A stretch of DNA of 46,979 nt from Acidocella sp. (GTDB lineage Bacteria; Pseudomonadota; Alphaproteobacteria; Acetobacterales; Acetobacteraceae), in the NCBI RefSeq assembly GCF_027352905.1, contig NZ_DAIEIF010000010.1, forward strand, positions 1 to 46,979. The letters run 5' to 3'. The notes under the pieces are model-generated. The model had not been told where the DNA came from and searched no databases. It was given only the letters and a program-made list of their open reading frames with translations. Positions within the stretch are counted from its first letter, which is position 1. The number at the start of each line of letters is the position of its first letter. This document shows positions 15,934 to 25,264 of this stretch, in pieces. Made by a program: the position numbers and the translations under genes.

Positions 15934-16797
15934 ATGAACGAACTCGCTCCCCCCGCCACGCGCCTGGCCGAATTGCGCGCAGAACTCGATGCGCTCGATG
16001 ATCAGCTGCATGATCTGCTGATGGAGCGCGCCAAGGTGGTGGAGCGGGTGGCGGCGGAAGGCGGCAAAACCGGCACCAAGATCCGCCCGGGACGCGAGGC
16101 CATCATTCTGCGCCGCCTGCTGGCGCGGCATCGCGGCGCCTGGCCCGCCCAGTCCATCGTCCGCATCTGGCGGGAGATCTTCGGCGCGGCGCTCATCATC
16201 GAGGGCGGCCAGACGATGGCGGTGTGCGATGGGGAGGGCGGCGAGACCCGCCTCGCCCTGGCCCGCGAGCATTTCGGTCCCTTGACCCCGGTGCGCCGCC
16301 ACCACAACCCGGCCCAGACCCTCGCCGACCTCACCCGCGAGGGCGGCGCCCAGCTCGCCATTCTCCCCCCGCTGGGCGAGGGAGATGACACGAGCGGCGG
16401 CTGGTGGCCGATGCTGGCGGCCGGCATGCCCGCCCGCCTCCAGATCATCGCCCGCATCCCCTTCTGGACCCGCCGGGCCGAGGGCCTTCCCCAGGGTGAG
16501 GCCTATGTGGTCGCCGCCATCGCCCCGGATGCGAGCGGCGCGGATCGCGGCTTCATTCTGCTCAGCTTCTCCGGCGAAACCTCCCGCGCCCGCATGATCG
16601 AGCTTACCACCGCCGCCGGTTTCACGCCGGGGCCGTTATGGGTAAAGCGCCTGCCGGGGGATTCCCGCCTGCTGGCGCTGGTGGAGGTGGAGGGGCTGGT
16701 GGCGGATGACGATCCGCGCCTCGCCGCCATCGCCGGGCTGGACGCGCCGCCCCTGGCGGTCGGCGGCTATGCCGTGCCGCTCAGCGAGACGCTTTGA
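15934..16797 (+). CDS. Chorismate mutase with vestigial prephenate-dehydratase/ACT-like C-terminus
   Basis: A 287-residue protein. Residues 10-85 are an AroQ-type chorismate mutase ([46 protein letters not shown]). Residues 95-285 resemble the P-protein layout: a degenerate dehydratase-like part with [19 protein letters not shown] where PheA has its PIENS block, then an ACT-like end ([32 protein letters not shown]). The dehydratase TRF signature is absent, so only mutase activity is expected, perhaps with allosteric control. GGAG lies 2 nt before ATG 15934. It begins the hisC-tyrA operon of aromatic amino acid synthesis. Confidence 0.82.
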   Translation: MNELAPPATRLAELRAELDALDDQLHDLLMERAKVVERVAAEGGKTGTKIRPGREAIILRRLLARHRGAWPAQSIVRIWREIFGAALIIEGGQTMAVCDGEGGETRLALAREHFGPLTPVRRHHNPAQTLADLTREGGAQLAILPPLGEGDDTSGGWWPMLAAGMPARLQIIARIPFWTRRAEGLPQGEAYVVAAIAPDASGADRGFILLSFSGETSRARMIELTTAAGFTPGPLWVKRLPGDSRLLALVEVEGLVADDDPRLAAIAGLDAPPLAVGGYAVPLSETL

Positions 16798-16798
16798 G

Positions 16799-17908
16799 AT
16801 GAAGGCGCTGAGAGGGGAGGAGGCGGACGGCCCCGCCGCGCGCCCGGAGGTTTTCTCCGTCGCGCCCTATGTCGGCGGGGAATCGGCGCTGCCCGGCTTC
16901 GCCCGCCCCATCAAGCTCTCCTCCAACGAGGGCGCGTTTGGCCCGCCGCCTGGCGCGGTCCAGGCCGCCGCCCAGGCCGCCGCCGCCATGCACCGCTACC
17001 CGGATGGCGGCGCGCGGCGGCTGCGCGACGCCATCGGCGCCAGCTTCGGGCTGGACCCGGCGCGCATCGTCTGCGGCAATGGCTCGGATGAGATACTCTC
17101 CTTACTCATCCAATCCTATGGCGGGCCGGGCACCGAGCTGATCATGAGCGAGCACGGCTTCTCCATTTACGAAATCGCGGGGCGGCTGGCGGGCTGCGCC
17201 GTGCGCAAGGCCCCGGAGACCAACCTCACCACCGATGTGGACGCCATGCTGGCCCTCGTCACCCCGCGCACGCGCATGGTCTTCATCGCCAACCCCAACA
17301 ACCCCACCGGCACCCTCCTCCCCCAAAGCGAGGTGGAGCGGCTGCGCGCGGCGCTGCCCGCCGGGGTGCTGCTGGTGCTGGACGCCGCCTATGCGGAATA
17401 TGTCGGGCGGGCGGATTACGATCCCGGCGCAAGGCTGGTGGAGGCGGGCGGCAACACGGTGATGACCCGCACCTTTTCCAAGATCTTCGGCCTGGGCGGG
17501 GCGCGCCTCGGCTGGGGTTACGCGCCCGCCGCCATCGCGGATGTGCTCAACCGCGTCCGCCCGCCCTTCAATGTCAGCCATCTCGCGGCGGCGGCGGGCA
17601 TCGCCGCGCTGGCCGAGCCGGGCTGGCTGGAAAAGAGCCGCGCCCATAACCACGCCGAGCGCGCCCGCCTCGCCGCGCGCCTCACCCAATCCGGGCTGCG
17701 GGTCATTCCGTCCGAGGCGAATTTCCTGCTCGCGGATTTCACCACCCCCGCCCGCGCCGGAGCGGCGGATGCCTTTCTGCGCCAGCGGGGCATCATCGTC
17801 CGGCAGGTCAGATCCTATGGCCTGCCGCATTGCCTGCGCATCACCATCGGCACCACGGAGGAATGCAACCTGGTCGCCACGGCGCTGGCCGAGTTCTGTC
17901 ATGGCTGA
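16799..17908 (+). CDS. hisC: Histidinol-phosphate aminotransferase (possibly also aromatic aminotransferase)
   Basis: A 369-residue fold-type I PLP aminotransferase. The landmarks are [12 protein letters not shown] near 40-50, GNGSDEIL (93-100), [10 protein letters not shown] (163-172), a DAAYAEY block and the PLP lysine Lys228 in [15 protein letters not shown]. The start follows the previous stop by 1 bp and its end overlaps tyrA by 8 bp. Between chorismate mutase and prephenate dehydrogenase it probably transaminates aromatic keto acids or prephenate as well as imidazole-acetol phosphate, as is known for HisC in several alphaproteobacteria; the dual role is inferred. Confidence 0.88.
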   Translation: MKALRGEEADGPAARPEVFSVAPYVGGESALPGFARPIKLSSNEGAFGPPPGAVQAAAQAAAAMHRYPDGGARRLRDAIGASFGLDPARIVCGNGSDEILSLLIQSYGGPGTELIMSEHGFSIYEIAGRLAGCAVRKAPETNLTTDVDAMLALVTPRTRMVFIANPNNPTGTLLPQSEVERLRAALPAGVLLVLDAAYAEYVGRADYDPGARLVEAGGNTVMTRTFSKIFGLGGARLGWGYAPAAIADVLNRVRPPFNVSHLAAAAGIAALAEPGWLEKSRAHNHAERARLAARLTQSGLRVIPSEANFLLADFTTPARAGAADAFLRQRGIIVRQVRSYGLPHCLRITIGTTEECNLVATALAEFCHG

Positions 17909-18788
17909 GCCGCTTTTCCACCGGCTGGCGCTGATCGGCATCGGCCATATCGGCGCCTCGATCGCCTTGGCGCTGCGGCAGCGCCCCGGCCTGGCCGGGC
18001 GCATCGTCGTCTGCGACGCCAACCCCGCCCATCTCGAGCGGGCGCGGGAGCTGGGGCTGGGCGATGAATACATCGCCGATCCCGCCCGGGCGGTGGAGGG
18101 CGCGGATGGCGTGATCCTCTGCACCCCGGTCGGCAGCTTCGCCAGCCTGGCGCAAGCCATCGGCCCGCATCTGGCGCCGAGTTGCGTGCTCTCCGATGTC
18201 GGCTCGACCAAGCGCTCCGTCATCCGCGACGTCTCCCCCTTCGTGCCGGAGGGCGTGGCCTTCGTGCCCGCGCACCCCATGGCGGGCACGGAGTTTTCCG
18301 GCCCCGATGCGGGGCTGGCGCATCTCTTCGAGGGGCGCTGGTGCCTGCTCACCCCGCCGGAAGGCACGGATGAGGCGGCGATGCGCAAGATCGAGGCGTT
18401 CTGGCAGGGGCTGGGGGCGCGCACCGTGCGCATGGACCCCGCCCATCACGACCGCGTGCTCGCCATCGTCTCGCACCTGCCCCATCTCATCGCCTTCATC
18501 ATTTGCGGCACGGCGGATGACCTCGCGGATGAGACCCGCGAGGAGGTGCTGCAATTCGCCGCTTCGGGCTTCCGGGATTTCACGCGCATCGCCGCCTCGG
18601 ACCCGGTGATGTGGCGCGACGTCTTTCTCAACAACAAGGACGCGCTCCTGGAAATGTTCTCCCGCTTCTCGGAGGACGCGCAGGCCATGGCCCGCGCCGT
18701 GCGCTGGGGCGACACCGAGTATATCGAGGACAAGATCAAGCGCGGCAGAAAGATCCGCCAGCGCCTCATCGACATCAAACAAGCCTGA
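17901..18788 (+). CDS. tyrA: Prephenate/arogenate dehydrogenase
   Basis: A 295-residue TyrA-family enzyme that oxidatively decarboxylates prephenate or arogenate toward tyrosine. The N-terminal Rossmann domain has [10 protein letters not shown] (13-22). [10 protein letters not shown] and [11 protein letters not shown] carry the substrate-binding and catalytic His region, and the C-terminal dimerisation domain has [20 protein letters not shown]. No ACT or mutase domain is attached, so it is the stand-alone form. It overlaps hisC by 8 bp. Prephenate versus arogenate preference is not readable here. Confidence 0.9.
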   Translation: MAEPLFHRLALIGIGHIGASIALALRQRPGLAGRIVVCDANPAHLERARELGLGDEYIADPARAVEGADGVILCTPVGSFASLAQAIGPHLAPSCVLSDVGSTKRSVIRDVSPFVPEGVAFVPAHPMAGTEFSGPDAGLAHLFEGRWCLLTPPEGTDEAAMRKIEAFWQGLGARTVRMDPAHHDRVLAIVSHLPHLIAFIICGTADDLADETREEVLQFAASGFRDFTRIAASDPVMWRDVFLNNKDALLEMFSRFSEDAQAMARAVRWGDTEYIEDKIKRGRKIRQRLIDIKQA

Positions 18789-18799
18789 GGACATTGGAC

Positions 18800-19120
18800 A
18801 TGATCGTGGATATCCGCACCTACACCTTCCAGGCCGGCAAGATGCAGCCCTGGCTCAAGGTCTATGAGGAATTCGCCTGGCCATTGCAGCAGAAATATCT
18901 CGGCGATTGCCTGGGCTTCTACACCACCATCGACGGCACGCTGAACCGGGTCGTGCATATCTGGCGCTATGAAAGCCAGGCCGACCGCGAAGCCCGGCGC
19001 GGCGCGATGATGCAGGACCCCGGCTGGGCGGTCTTTCAGGAGCAGGTGGCGCGGCTGGAGGGCATTCTCTCGCAAACCAACGTCATCGCCCGCGCCGCGC
19101 CCTTTTATACGGCCCGCTGA
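18800..19120 (+). CDS. NIPSNAP-family protein
   Basis: A 106-residue ferredoxin-like alpha/beta-barrel protein (IVDIRTYTFQAGKMQPWLKVY, VHIWRYESQADREARR). NIPSNAP-domain proteins occur in small-molecule catabolic operons and as isolated genes; the bacterial function is undefined. It sits 11 bp after tyrA and 3 bp before glmU, so it is co-transcribed with both, which is not a grouping that suggests a role. GAGGACATTGG precedes ATG 18800. Confidence 0.8.
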   Translation: MIVDIRTYTFQAGKMQPWLKVYEEFAWPLQQKYLGDCLGFYTTIDGTLNRVVHIWRYESQADREARRGAMMQDPGWAVFQEQVARLEGILSQTNVIARAAPFYTAR

Positions 19121-19123
19121 CCC

Positions 19124-20407
19124 ATGCAGAGCACCGCCGTCATCCTCGCCGCCGGCCTGGGCACGCGGATGAAATCCGCCCTGCCCAAGGCCGCGCATAA
19201 AATCGCGGGGCGGGAGATGCTGGTGCATCTCATCCGGGCGGCGGAACCGCTCTTCGACCGGATCGTGGTGGTGGTGGGGCCGGAGATGGCGGCGCTGGAG
19301 CGGCTGGCCGCGCCGCACGAGGTGGCGGTGCAGCGGGAGCGGCTTGGCACCGCCCATGCCGCCCGCCAGGCGGAGCCCTTTTTTGGCGAGGGGCCGGTGG
19401 CGGTCTTTTACGCCGATAATCCGCTGGTCTCGCCGGAGACCATGCGCGCCCTGCTGGCCCGGCTGCGCCAGGGCGATGCCGGGCTGGTGCTGCTCGGCAT
19501 GCGCCCGCCGGAGCCGGGCCGCTATGGCCGGCTCGTCGTGGAGGATGGCTACGTCACCCGCATCGTCGAATACGCGGACGCGACGGAGGCGGAGCGCGCC
19601 ATCGGCTTTTGCAATGCCGGGGGCATGGCCGCACTCGGCCCGGACATGCGGGACTGGCTAAGCGAGGTCGGCAACGCCAACGCCAAGGGCGAGTTCTACC
19701 TCACCGACATCGTCGCCATCGCCCGCGGGGCGGGGGTCAACGTGGCGGCGCTGGAGGCGCCCTACGAGGAATGCCTGGGCGTCAACTCCCGCGCCGAGCT
19801 GGCGGCGGCGGAGGCCGCCTTTCAAACCCGCGCCCGCGCCCGGCTGATGGCGGAGGGGGTGACGCTGCAAGCGCCGGAGACGGTGTTTCTCGCCGCCGAT
19901 ACCGAAATCGGCGCCGATACCGAGATCGGCCCGCATGTGGTGTTCGGCCCCGGCGCGCGCATCGGGGCCGGGGTCGAGATCAAATCCTTCTCGCATCTGG
20001 AGGGCTGCGTGGTGCGGGCGGGCGCCGTCATCGGCCCCTATGCGCGGCTGCGCCCGGGCGCCGAGGTCGGCGAGGCCGCCCATGTCGGCAATTTCGTCGA
20101 GCTGAAGGCGGCGAGGCTGGGCAGCGGCGCCAAGGCCAACCATCTCGCCTATCTTGGCGATGCCGAGATCGGTGCCGGCGCCAATATCGGCGCGGGCACC
20201 ATCACCTGCAATTACGATGGCCGCGCCAAGCACAAAACCCGGATCGGCGCGCGGGCCTTCATCGGCTCCAACACGGCTCTCGTCGCCCCGGTGACGGTGG
20301 GGGATGGCGCTCTGGTCGCCGCCGGCTCGGTCATCACCGCGGACGTGCCAGCGGAGACGCTGGCGCTGGGCCGCGCCCGCCAGGTCCTCAAACCGCGCAA
20401 GCGCTGA
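19124..20407 (+). CDS. glmU: Bifunctional GlcN-1-P acetyltransferase / UDP-GlcNAc pyrophosphorylase
   Basis: A 427-residue cytosolic enzyme that makes UDP-GlcNAc for peptidoglycan and LPS. The N-terminal uridylyltransferase has LAAGLGTRMKSALPKAAHK (8-26), QRERLGTAHA and a metal-binding YADNPL in place of the more usual GDxPL, with the Asp retained. After residue 245 the left-handed beta-helix hexapeptides begin (TEIGADTEIGP, IGAGVEI), and the acetyltransferase core contains YARLRPGAEVG, GNFVELK, ANHLAYLGDAEIG and TITCNYDG. It is slightly shorter than the E. coli enzyme, mainly at the C-terminus. Confidence 0.95.
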   Translation: MQSTAVILAAGLGTRMKSALPKAAHKIAGREMLVHLIRAAEPLFDRIVVVVGPEMAALERLAAPHEVAVQRERLGTAHAARQAEPFFGEGPVAVFYADNPLVSPETMRALLARLRQGDAGLVLLGMRPPEPGRYGRLVVEDGYVTRIVEYADATEAERAIGFCNAGGMAALGPDMRDWLSEVGNANAKGEFYLTDIVAIARGAGVNVAALEAPYEECLGVNSRAELAAAEAAFQTRARARLMAEGVTLQAPETVFLAADTEIGADTEIGPHVVFGPGARIGAGVEIKSFSHLEGCVVRAGAVIGPYARLRPGAEVGEAAHVGNFVELKAARLGSGAKANHLAYLGDAEIGAGANIGAGTITCNYDGRAKHKTRIGARAFIGSNTALVAPVTVGDGALVAAGSVITADVPAETLALGRARQVLKPRKR

Positions 20408-20728
20408 TCAGCCGAGGCCCAGGGCCCGGAACACCCTGCCGCTCGCGGGGATCAGCCTCATCACCGCCTGCCGCTCCAGCACGAGGAGGCCGAGCGCGAG
20501 CAGCACCGCCAGCAGCACCAGCCAGAAAGCCGGGACGGGCCGGGCGGGCGGGCGGGAGGTCTCCTGCGCCAGCCTCATCGTCTTGTCAGGGCCGGATGGC
20601 GCCTCCGCGGCCGCGGGCGCATAGGCCCAGCCATGCCCGCACGCGCCGCAGCGCAGGCGGCGGGGGCGGCTAAGCTCCGTTGCCGGAACCTCATAGAGCG
20701 CGTGGCAATTCGGGCAGGTGATCCGCAT
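20408..20728 (-). CDS. Small zinc-ribbon membrane protein (MJ0042-type finger)
   Basis: A 106-residue protein with an N-terminal zinc ribbon, CPNC-x18-CGAC (MRITCPNCHALYEVPATEL then LRCGACGHGW), a Pro/Ala-rich linker and one membrane helix near residues 66-86 (FWLVLLAVLLALGLLVLE). Such MJ0042-finger proteins sit next to ftsE in many alphaproteobacteria; the function is unknown. Its stop abuts the glmU stop and it is divergent from ftsE. The reading frame continues upstream but has no comparable protein features there; ATG 20728 gives the canonical MRITCPNC start. Confidence 0.8.
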   Translation of the reverse strand: MRITCPNCHALYEVPATELSRPRRLRCGACGHGWAYAPAAAEAPSGPDKTMRLAQETSRPPARPVPAFWLVLLAVLLALGLLVLERQAVMRLIPASGRVFRALGLG

Positions 20729-20845
20729 CGCCGCCAGCCATGGCAGTTTTGCCCTCCGCGCGCAACGCGGGCGAAAATAAATTCCCGCCGTCTTGCGAAG
20801 CCCCGCCTTATCGCGGCAGTACTGCCGCATGAGGAGCCACGCCTG
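20729..20845. promoter_or_regulatory. Divergent control region, zinc-ribbon gene / ftsE
   Basis: This 117-bp spacer must hold promoters in both directions. It contains an imperfect hairpin (TTTTGCCC at 20747-20754 with GGGCGAAA at 20769-20776, one G-T pair) and the 16-bp palindrome listed separately. No clear -35/-10 pair was found. Confidence 0.4.
20813..20828. promoter_or_regulatory. Perfect 16-bp palindrome upstream of ftsE
   Basis: GCGGCAGTACTGCCGC is its own reverse complement and ends 17 bp before the ftsE ATG. It could be an operator for a dimeric regulator, or a hairpin in the ftsE leader next to the GAGGAG at 20830-20835. The symmetry is directly visible; the function is inferred. 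Confidence 0.5.
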
Positions 20846-21520
20846 ATGGTCCGCTTCGACGATGTCTGGCTGCGCTACCGCCACGCCGCCCCGGGCGAGG
20901 CGGCGGAGGCGCTGCGCGGCGTCAGTTTCGAGATCGAGGATGGCGGCTTCCGCTGGCTCACCGGCCCCTCCGGCGCGGGCAAGACGAGCCTGCTCAAGCT
21001 CATCTATCTGGCCGAGCATCCGGCGCGGGGGCGCATCGAGATTCTCGGCACGCGGGCGGCGCGGCTCACCCGGCGGGAGGCGGCGATGCTGCGCCGGCGC
21101 ATCGGCGTCGTGTATCAGGATTTCCGGCTGCTGCCGCAGCTGGACGCCTATGACAACGTCGCCTTGCCGATGCGCCTCGCCCGCCGCGGCGAGGCGCAGA
21201 TCGAGGCGGATGTCACCGAGATCCTGCGCTGGGTCGGGCTGGCCCATCGCATGGACGCCCACCCGGACGAGCTTTCCGGGGGCGAGCAGCAGCGCATCGC
21301 CATCGCCCGCGCCGTGGTCGGGCGGCCCCGCCTGCTGGTGGCGGACGAGCCGACCGGCAATCTCGACGACGAGCAGGCGGAACGGCTGATGGTGCTGATC
21401 ACGGCGCTGAACAGCCTCGGCACCACTGTCATCGTCGCGACGCATAACAACGCGCTGGTCGAGCGCCACCCATTTCCCCGGCTGGGGCTGGAGCGGGGGC
21501 GGCTGGTGCGGGATGGCTAG
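20846..21520 (+). CDS. ftsE: Cell-division ABC transporter ATPase FtsE
   Basis: A 224-residue ABC ATPase with Walker A GPSGAGKT (40-47), Q-loop [10 protein letters not shown], signature LSGGEQQR (143-150), Walker B LLVADEP (163-169), TGNLD and the switch His in VATHNN. FtsE with FtsX regulates septal peptidoglycan hydrolases at the divisome. The ATG at 20846 has GAGGAG about 10 nt upstream. It overlaps ftsX by 8 bp, as is usual for the pair. Confidence 0.92.
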   Translation: MVRFDDVWLRYRHAAPGEAAEALRGVSFEIEDGGFRWLTGPSGAGKTSLLKLIYLAEHPARGRIEILGTRAARLTRREAAMLRRRIGVVYQDFRLLPQLDAYDNVALPMRLARRGEAQIEADVTEILRWVGLAHRMDAHPDELSGGEQQRIAIARAVVGRPRLLVADEPTGNLDDEQAERLMVLITALNSLGTTVIVATHNNALVERHPFPRLGLERGRLVRDG

Positions 21521-22403
21521 GCGGCGGGGGGATCTGCTCGGCGTGCGCGCCGCCCTCTCCCGCCGGCTGCTGCCGGTGCTGGTGGGGGCGATGAGTTTTC
21601 TCGCTGCCCTCGCCCTCGCCGGGGCGCTGGCCTGCGCCGGGCTGGCGGCGAGCTGGCGGGGAGAGGCCGCCTCGGCCCTGATGATCCAGGTGCCGCAGCC
21701 GGACGATCCGGACGCGGCGCATGACGCCACCCGGCTGGCGGCGGTGCAGCGCGCCCTCGCCGGCGATCCGGCGGTGCGCGGCCCGGCGGTGATGAGCGCG
21801 GCGGAGGTCAACCGGCTCGTCGCCCCCTGGCTGGGCGGGGACGCGGCGGCGCTGGGCCTCACTTTGCCCGCCGTCATCAATGCGGAATGGGCGGGGCCGG
21901 GCACGCCGGACGCGCTGGCGGCGCGGCTGCAAACGCTCAGCCCCGGCACGCTGGTGAAAACCGGGGCGCTCTGGGCGCAGCGCGTCGCGGCCCTCACCGC
22001 CAGCCTGCAGGGCTGCGCCCTGGCGGTGCTCGCCATCGTCGCCCTGGTGGCGGCGGCGGTGGTGGCGGTGGCCACCCGCGCCGGGCTGGCGCAGCTGCGC
22101 GAGACCATCGAGACGGTGCACGGCCTGGGCGCTCTGGACGCGGACATCGCCGGGCGCTTCGCCGCCCGCGCCACCTGGCTGGCCCTGGTGGGCTCGGTGG
22201 GCGGCATGGCGCTGGCCCTGCCTGTGCTGGCCTGGCTCGTCTGGCTGGCCAGCCCCTTCACCGGCCCGGCGCGGCCCGGCGCGTTCGTCCACCTGCCTCC
22301 CGCCCTGCTCGCCTTGGCGCCGCTGCTGCCTGGCGGCGCCGCCTTCATCGGCTGGGGCACCGCGCAGCTCACCGTGCGCGGCTGGCTGCGGCGCCTGCCC
22401 TGA
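21513..22403 (+). CDS. ftsX: Cell-division protein FtsX
   Basis: A 296-residue four-helix membrane permease. Membrane segments are near residues 20-45, 165-185, 220-250 and 258-285, with a periplasmic domain of about 115 residues after the first helix. This is the FtsX topology. Sequence conservation in this family is low, so the call relies strongly on pairing with ftsE, the 8-bp overlap and the topology. Its stop shares one base with the ATG of the YdcF gene. Confidence 0.85.
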   Translation: MARRRGDLLGVRAALSRRLLPVLVGAMSFLAALALAGALACAGLAASWRGEAASALMIQVPQPDDPDAAHDATRLAAVQRALAGDPAVRGPAVMSAAEVNRLVAPWLGGDAAALGLTLPAVINAEWAGPGTPDALAARLQTLSPGTLVKTGALWAQRVAALTASLQGCALAVLAIVALVAAAVVAVATRAGLAQLRETIETVHGLGALDADIAGRFAARATWLALVGSVGGMALALPVLAWLVWLASPFTGPARPGAFVHLPPALLALAPLLPGGAAFIGWGTAQLTVRGWLRRLP

Positions 22404-23029
22404 TGGCCCGCCGCCCGCGCCGCCGCCGCTTTTCTCCCGCCCGGCTCCTCCTCCGTCTGGCTCTGACGGCGGGCGGCTTGTGGGCGGCGGGGTTTCTCGT
22501 CTACCTCGCCGACGTGTTCACCGCCGCGCCCCCCAACCCCGTGCCGCCCGCGGATGGCATCGTCGTCCTCACCGGCGGGGATGACCGGATCGGCGCCGCG
22601 CTCTCCCTTCTCGCCGCGCATGAGGCGCCGCTATTGCTGATCTCCGGCGCCGGCCGCGGCACCTATCTCGGGGATTTCACCCGCGACGGCAGCGCCGCCG
22701 CCACCGAATACGCCAACGCCATCACCCTCGGCCACCGCGCGGCCACCACCCACGCCAATGGCGCCGAGACCGCCGCCTGGGCCAGGGCGCACCATATGCG
22801 CTCGCTCATCATCGTCACCGCCGATTACCACATGCCGCGCGCCCTGGTGGAGATCCACCGCGCCCTGCCCGAGGTCCGGCTCATCGCCTATCCGGTGCGC
22901 CCGCCGGCGATGCGCGCGGGGCCGAGTGGGCCGACCCTGCGGCTCCTCGCCGGGGAGTACAGCAAATATCTGGTCGTGCGCGCCGGGCTCGGCCGGCTGT
23001 TCAGCGCCAGCGAGAACGGGGATTATTAA
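22403..23029 (+). CDS. YdcF/DUF218-family membrane protein
   Basis: A 208-residue protein with an arginine-rich N-terminus, one membrane helix (about 15-38) and a DUF218 domain. The domain shows DGIVVLTGGDDRI, LLISGAGRGTY, HANGAETAAWA and IIVTADYHMPRA, a Rossmann-like fold facing the periplasm. Members such as ElyC affect envelope polysaccharide metabolism; the substrate of this one is unknown. It overlaps ftsX by one base and precedes the acyltransferase by 4 bp, as part of an envelope operon. Confidence 0.85.
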   Translation: MARRPRRRRFSPARLLLRLALTAGGLWAAGFLVYLADVFTAAPPNPVPPADGIVVLTGGDDRIGAALSLLAAHEAPLLLISGAGRGTYLGDFTRDGSAAATEYANAITLGHRAATTHANGAETAAWARAHHMRSLIIVTADYHMPRALVEIHRALPEVRLIAYPVRPPAMRAGPSGPTLRLLAGEYSKYLVVRAGLGRLFSASENGDY

Positions 23030-23033
23030 GGCC

Positions 23034-23759
23034 ATGCGCTGGCCGCGCGCCCTCGCCTTTAACGCCGTGCTCTGGGGGGCGGGGGCGGCGCTCAGCCTCT
23101 GGTGCCTGGTCGGGGGGCGGTTCCTGCCGGATGGCATCTTGCGCGCCGCCCGGCTCTGGGCCCGGCTCAGCCTCGGCGCGCTGCGGCTGTTCTGCGGCAT
23201 CACCGTCGAGGCCAGGGGGCTGGAACGGCTGCCGCGCGGCGGCTGCGTCATCGCCGCCCAGCATCAATCCGCCATGGACATTCTCATCTGGATCGCCCTG
23301 CTGCCCCGCCCCTCCTTCATCTTCAAGAGGGAGTTGAAGCGCATTCCCCTTTTCGGGGCGCTGCTGGAACCGGCGGGGATGATCCCGGTGGATCGCGGCG
23401 GCGGACGGCGGGCGCTGCGGGAGATGCTGACGCGCGCCGGGGCGGCGGTGGCGGCGGGGCGGCAGGTCGTCATCTTTCCGGAGGGCACGCGCCGCCTCCC
23501 CGGCATACGCGGCGAATTGCGCCAGGGCATCGCCGCCCTGGCTCAGGAGATCGAGGCGCCCGTTCTGCCCGCCACCACCGATACCGGGCTGCGCTGGGGG
23601 CGGCGGGCCTTCGGCCAGCAGCCGGGGGTAGCCCATGTCGCCCTCCACGCCCCGCTGCCCGCCGGGCTGGGGCGGGAGCCGCTGATCGCCCGGCTCGCCG
23701 GGCTTTATTACGGCGAGTCAGGCGACCCGGCGGGCCGCGAAAAAAGTGAGGGCGAGTAG
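23034..23759 (+). CDS. PlsC-type lysophospholipid acyltransferase
   Basis: A 241-residue membrane-associated acyltransferase. The catalytic HxxxxD is His77-Asp82 (QHQSAMD), followed by FKRELKRIPLFG, the glycerol-3-phosphate-binding FPEGTR at 148-153 and an N-terminal membrane helix. The expected reaction is acylation of 1-acyl-glycerol-3-phosphate to phosphatidic acid, though other lysolipid acceptors are possible. Its 3' end overlaps the convergent MFS gene by 42 bp. Confidence 0.88.
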   Translation: MRWPRALAFNAVLWGAGAALSLWCLVGGRFLPDGILRAARLWARLSLGALRLFCGITVEARGLERLPRGGCVIAAQHQSAMDILIWIALLPRPSFIFKRELKRIPLFGALLEPAGMIPVDRGGGRRALREMLTRAGAAVAAGRQVVIFPEGTRRLPGIRGELRQGIAALAQEIEAPVLPATTDTGLRWGRRAFGQQPGVAHVALHAPLPAGLGREPLIARLAGLYYGESGDPAGREKSEGE

Positions 23760-24845
23760 ACCCGCGTCCACCAGAAACGCGCCGCCCAGGCCGAACCGCC
23801 CGGCGACCAGGCCGTTCATCACCGGGCCGGTGAGGAAGCCGGCATAGCCGATCCCCACCACCACCGGCATGGAGTGGTGGGTCCGCATTCCCGGCACGCG
23901 GGCGGCGGCGCTGAAGATCAGCGGGGCGAGATTGCCGGTGCCGAACCCGACCAGCCCGAAGCCGAGAATCCCCGCGAGGCCGGAGGGGAGGCAGACCACC
24001 ATGAGAAACCCCGCCACGGCGAGCGCGACGCCCAGGCGCATCAGCGCCGGCTGGCCGAGCCGCATCGCCAGCCTGTCCCCGGTCAGCCGCGCCAGGGACA
24101 TCGCCACCGCGAAGGCGGCGTAGCCCAGCGTCGCGGTCTGAAGGTCGAGATGGCGGGAGAAGCGCAGATAGATGGTGCTCCAATCCGTGCCCGCCCCCTC
24201 GGTCATGAAGGCGGCGAAGCAGCACAGCCCTAGGATCAGCGCGTGCCGGTTGGGCCAGGTGAACTGGCGGCTGGCGGCGGGCGGCGCCTCGCCGCTGCGG
24301 GGGACCAGCCGGAAGCTCTGGGAGGCGCAAAGCAGCACGGCGGCCGCATCGGCCACGCAAACCAGAAACAGCGGCGCGCCGAGCTTGATGAGCAAACTAT
24401 CCGCGAGGGCGACCGCCAGTGTGCCGATGCTGTAGCAGGCATGGAAGCCGGACATCTGCAACCGGCCCGACATCTCCTCCACCCGCGCCCCCTGGGCGTT
24501 CATGGCGATGTCGAGCAGGCCGAAATTCACGCCATACAGAAATAAAAGCAGGGTGAACCCCGTCGCGGAGGGCACGACCGCCAGCGCGGGCAGCAGCAAT
24601 GCCATCACCACCCCGCTGGCGGCGATGCAGGCGCGGCTGCCCAAGCGCCCCACCGCCAGCCCGGCCAGGGGCATCACGCTCACCCCGCCCAGCCCGCCCG
24701 CGAGGAGAATGAGGCCAAGGGTCGGGTCGTCGAGATGAAAACGTATCTTGGTGAAGGGAATGACGATCGCCCAGACCGCGATGCCAATGCCGGCCATGCC
24801 GAACACCAGCCGCATGGTCCATAATCTTCCGCGCATTTCAGTCAC
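23718..24845 (-). CDS. MFS transporter
   Basis: A 375-residue protein with about 12 hydrophobic segments and the major facilitator pattern. It has AGLAVGRLGSR after helix 2 (motif A-like) and FGLLDIAMNAQG, which is typical of the YbjJ-like subgroup. Length is on the short side. A GTG at 24845 preceded by GGAG at 6 nt is the best start; the ATG three codons later is the alternative. Substrate unknown. It is monocistronic and convergent with the acyltransferase gene. Confidence 0.82.
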   Translation of the reverse strand: MTEMRGRLWTMRLVFGMAGIGIAVWAIVIPFTKIRFHLDDPTLGLILLAGGLGGVSVMPLAGLAVGRLGSRACIAASGVVMALLLPALAVVPSATGFTLLLFLYGVNFGLLDIAMNAQGARVEEMSGRLQMSGFHACYSIGTLAVALADSLLIKLGAPLFLVCVADAAAVLLCASQSFRLVPRSGEAPPAASRQFTWPNRHALILGLCCFAAFMTEGAGTDWSTIYLRFSRHLDLQTATLGYAAFAVAMSLARLTGDRLAMRLGQPALMRLGVALAVAGFLMVVCLPSGLAGILGFGLVGFGTGNLAPLIFSAAARVPGMRTHHSMPVVVGIGYAGFLTGPVMNGLVAGRFGLGGAFLVDAGLLALTFFAARRVA

Positions 24846-24888
24846 TTATAGCTCCATCACCGGGGCGGCAAGGCGAAGCGCGCAAGAA

Positions 24889-24910
24889 AAAAGGGGCTTT
24901 CGCCCCTTTT
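24889..24910 (-). terminator. Rho-independent terminator of the GlsB-type gene
   Basis: GGGGC (24893-24897) pairs with GCCCC (24902-24906) around a 4-nt loop, extended by AAAA/TTTT. Read on the minus strand the stem is followed by a T-rich run, so it suits the leftward GlsB-type gene, whose stop is 19 bp away. Confidence 0.85.
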
Positions 24911-24929
24911 ATCCGCCCGGAGGCTGGCG

Positions 24930-25187
24930 TTACATCACCCGCCGTCCGGCGATGGCGTGGTAGATGACCAGAACCACCACGGCTCCGACCACCGCGACAA
25001 AAAGCGACCATAGGTTGAAGCCCGTCACCGGTACCGCCCCCAGCGCCGAGAAAATCCAGCCGCCCACCAGCGCGCCGACAATGCCGAGAATCATGTCGAG
25101 CAATGGCCCCTTGCCCCCATTATCGACGATCTGGCTGGCGATCCAGCCGGCGATCAGGCCGAGCACGATCCACCCGATGATTGACAT
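24930..25187 (-). CDS. GlsB/YeaQ/YmgE-family membrane protein
   Basis: An 85-residue protein with three hydrophobic helices and the family start MSIIGWIVLGLIAGWIAS, then GGWIFSALG. These transglycosylase-associated small membrane proteins are often induced by general stress; the molecular function is unknown. ATG 25187 has GGAGG at 7 nt, so longer in-frame readings are rejected. Confidence 0.9.
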   Translation of the reverse strand: MSIIGWIVLGLIAGWIASQIVDNGGKGPLLDMILGIVGALVGGWIFSALGAVPVTGFNLWSLFVAVVGAVVVLVIYHAIAGRRVM

Positions 25188-25264
25188 AGTTCTGCCTCCG
25201 TAAATGTTTCCTGAAATGGACATGGGGGAGGCTGTCCGGCCCGGCAAGCCGTCTCACCGGAAGT

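Noticed and set aside
20408-22621. 737-codon minus-strand open frame opposite ftsE/ftsX
   Set aside because: Only its last 106 codons look like a protein; the rest is low-complexity Ala/Arg/Ser antisense to clear ftsE and ftsX motifs, as expected in high-GC DNA.
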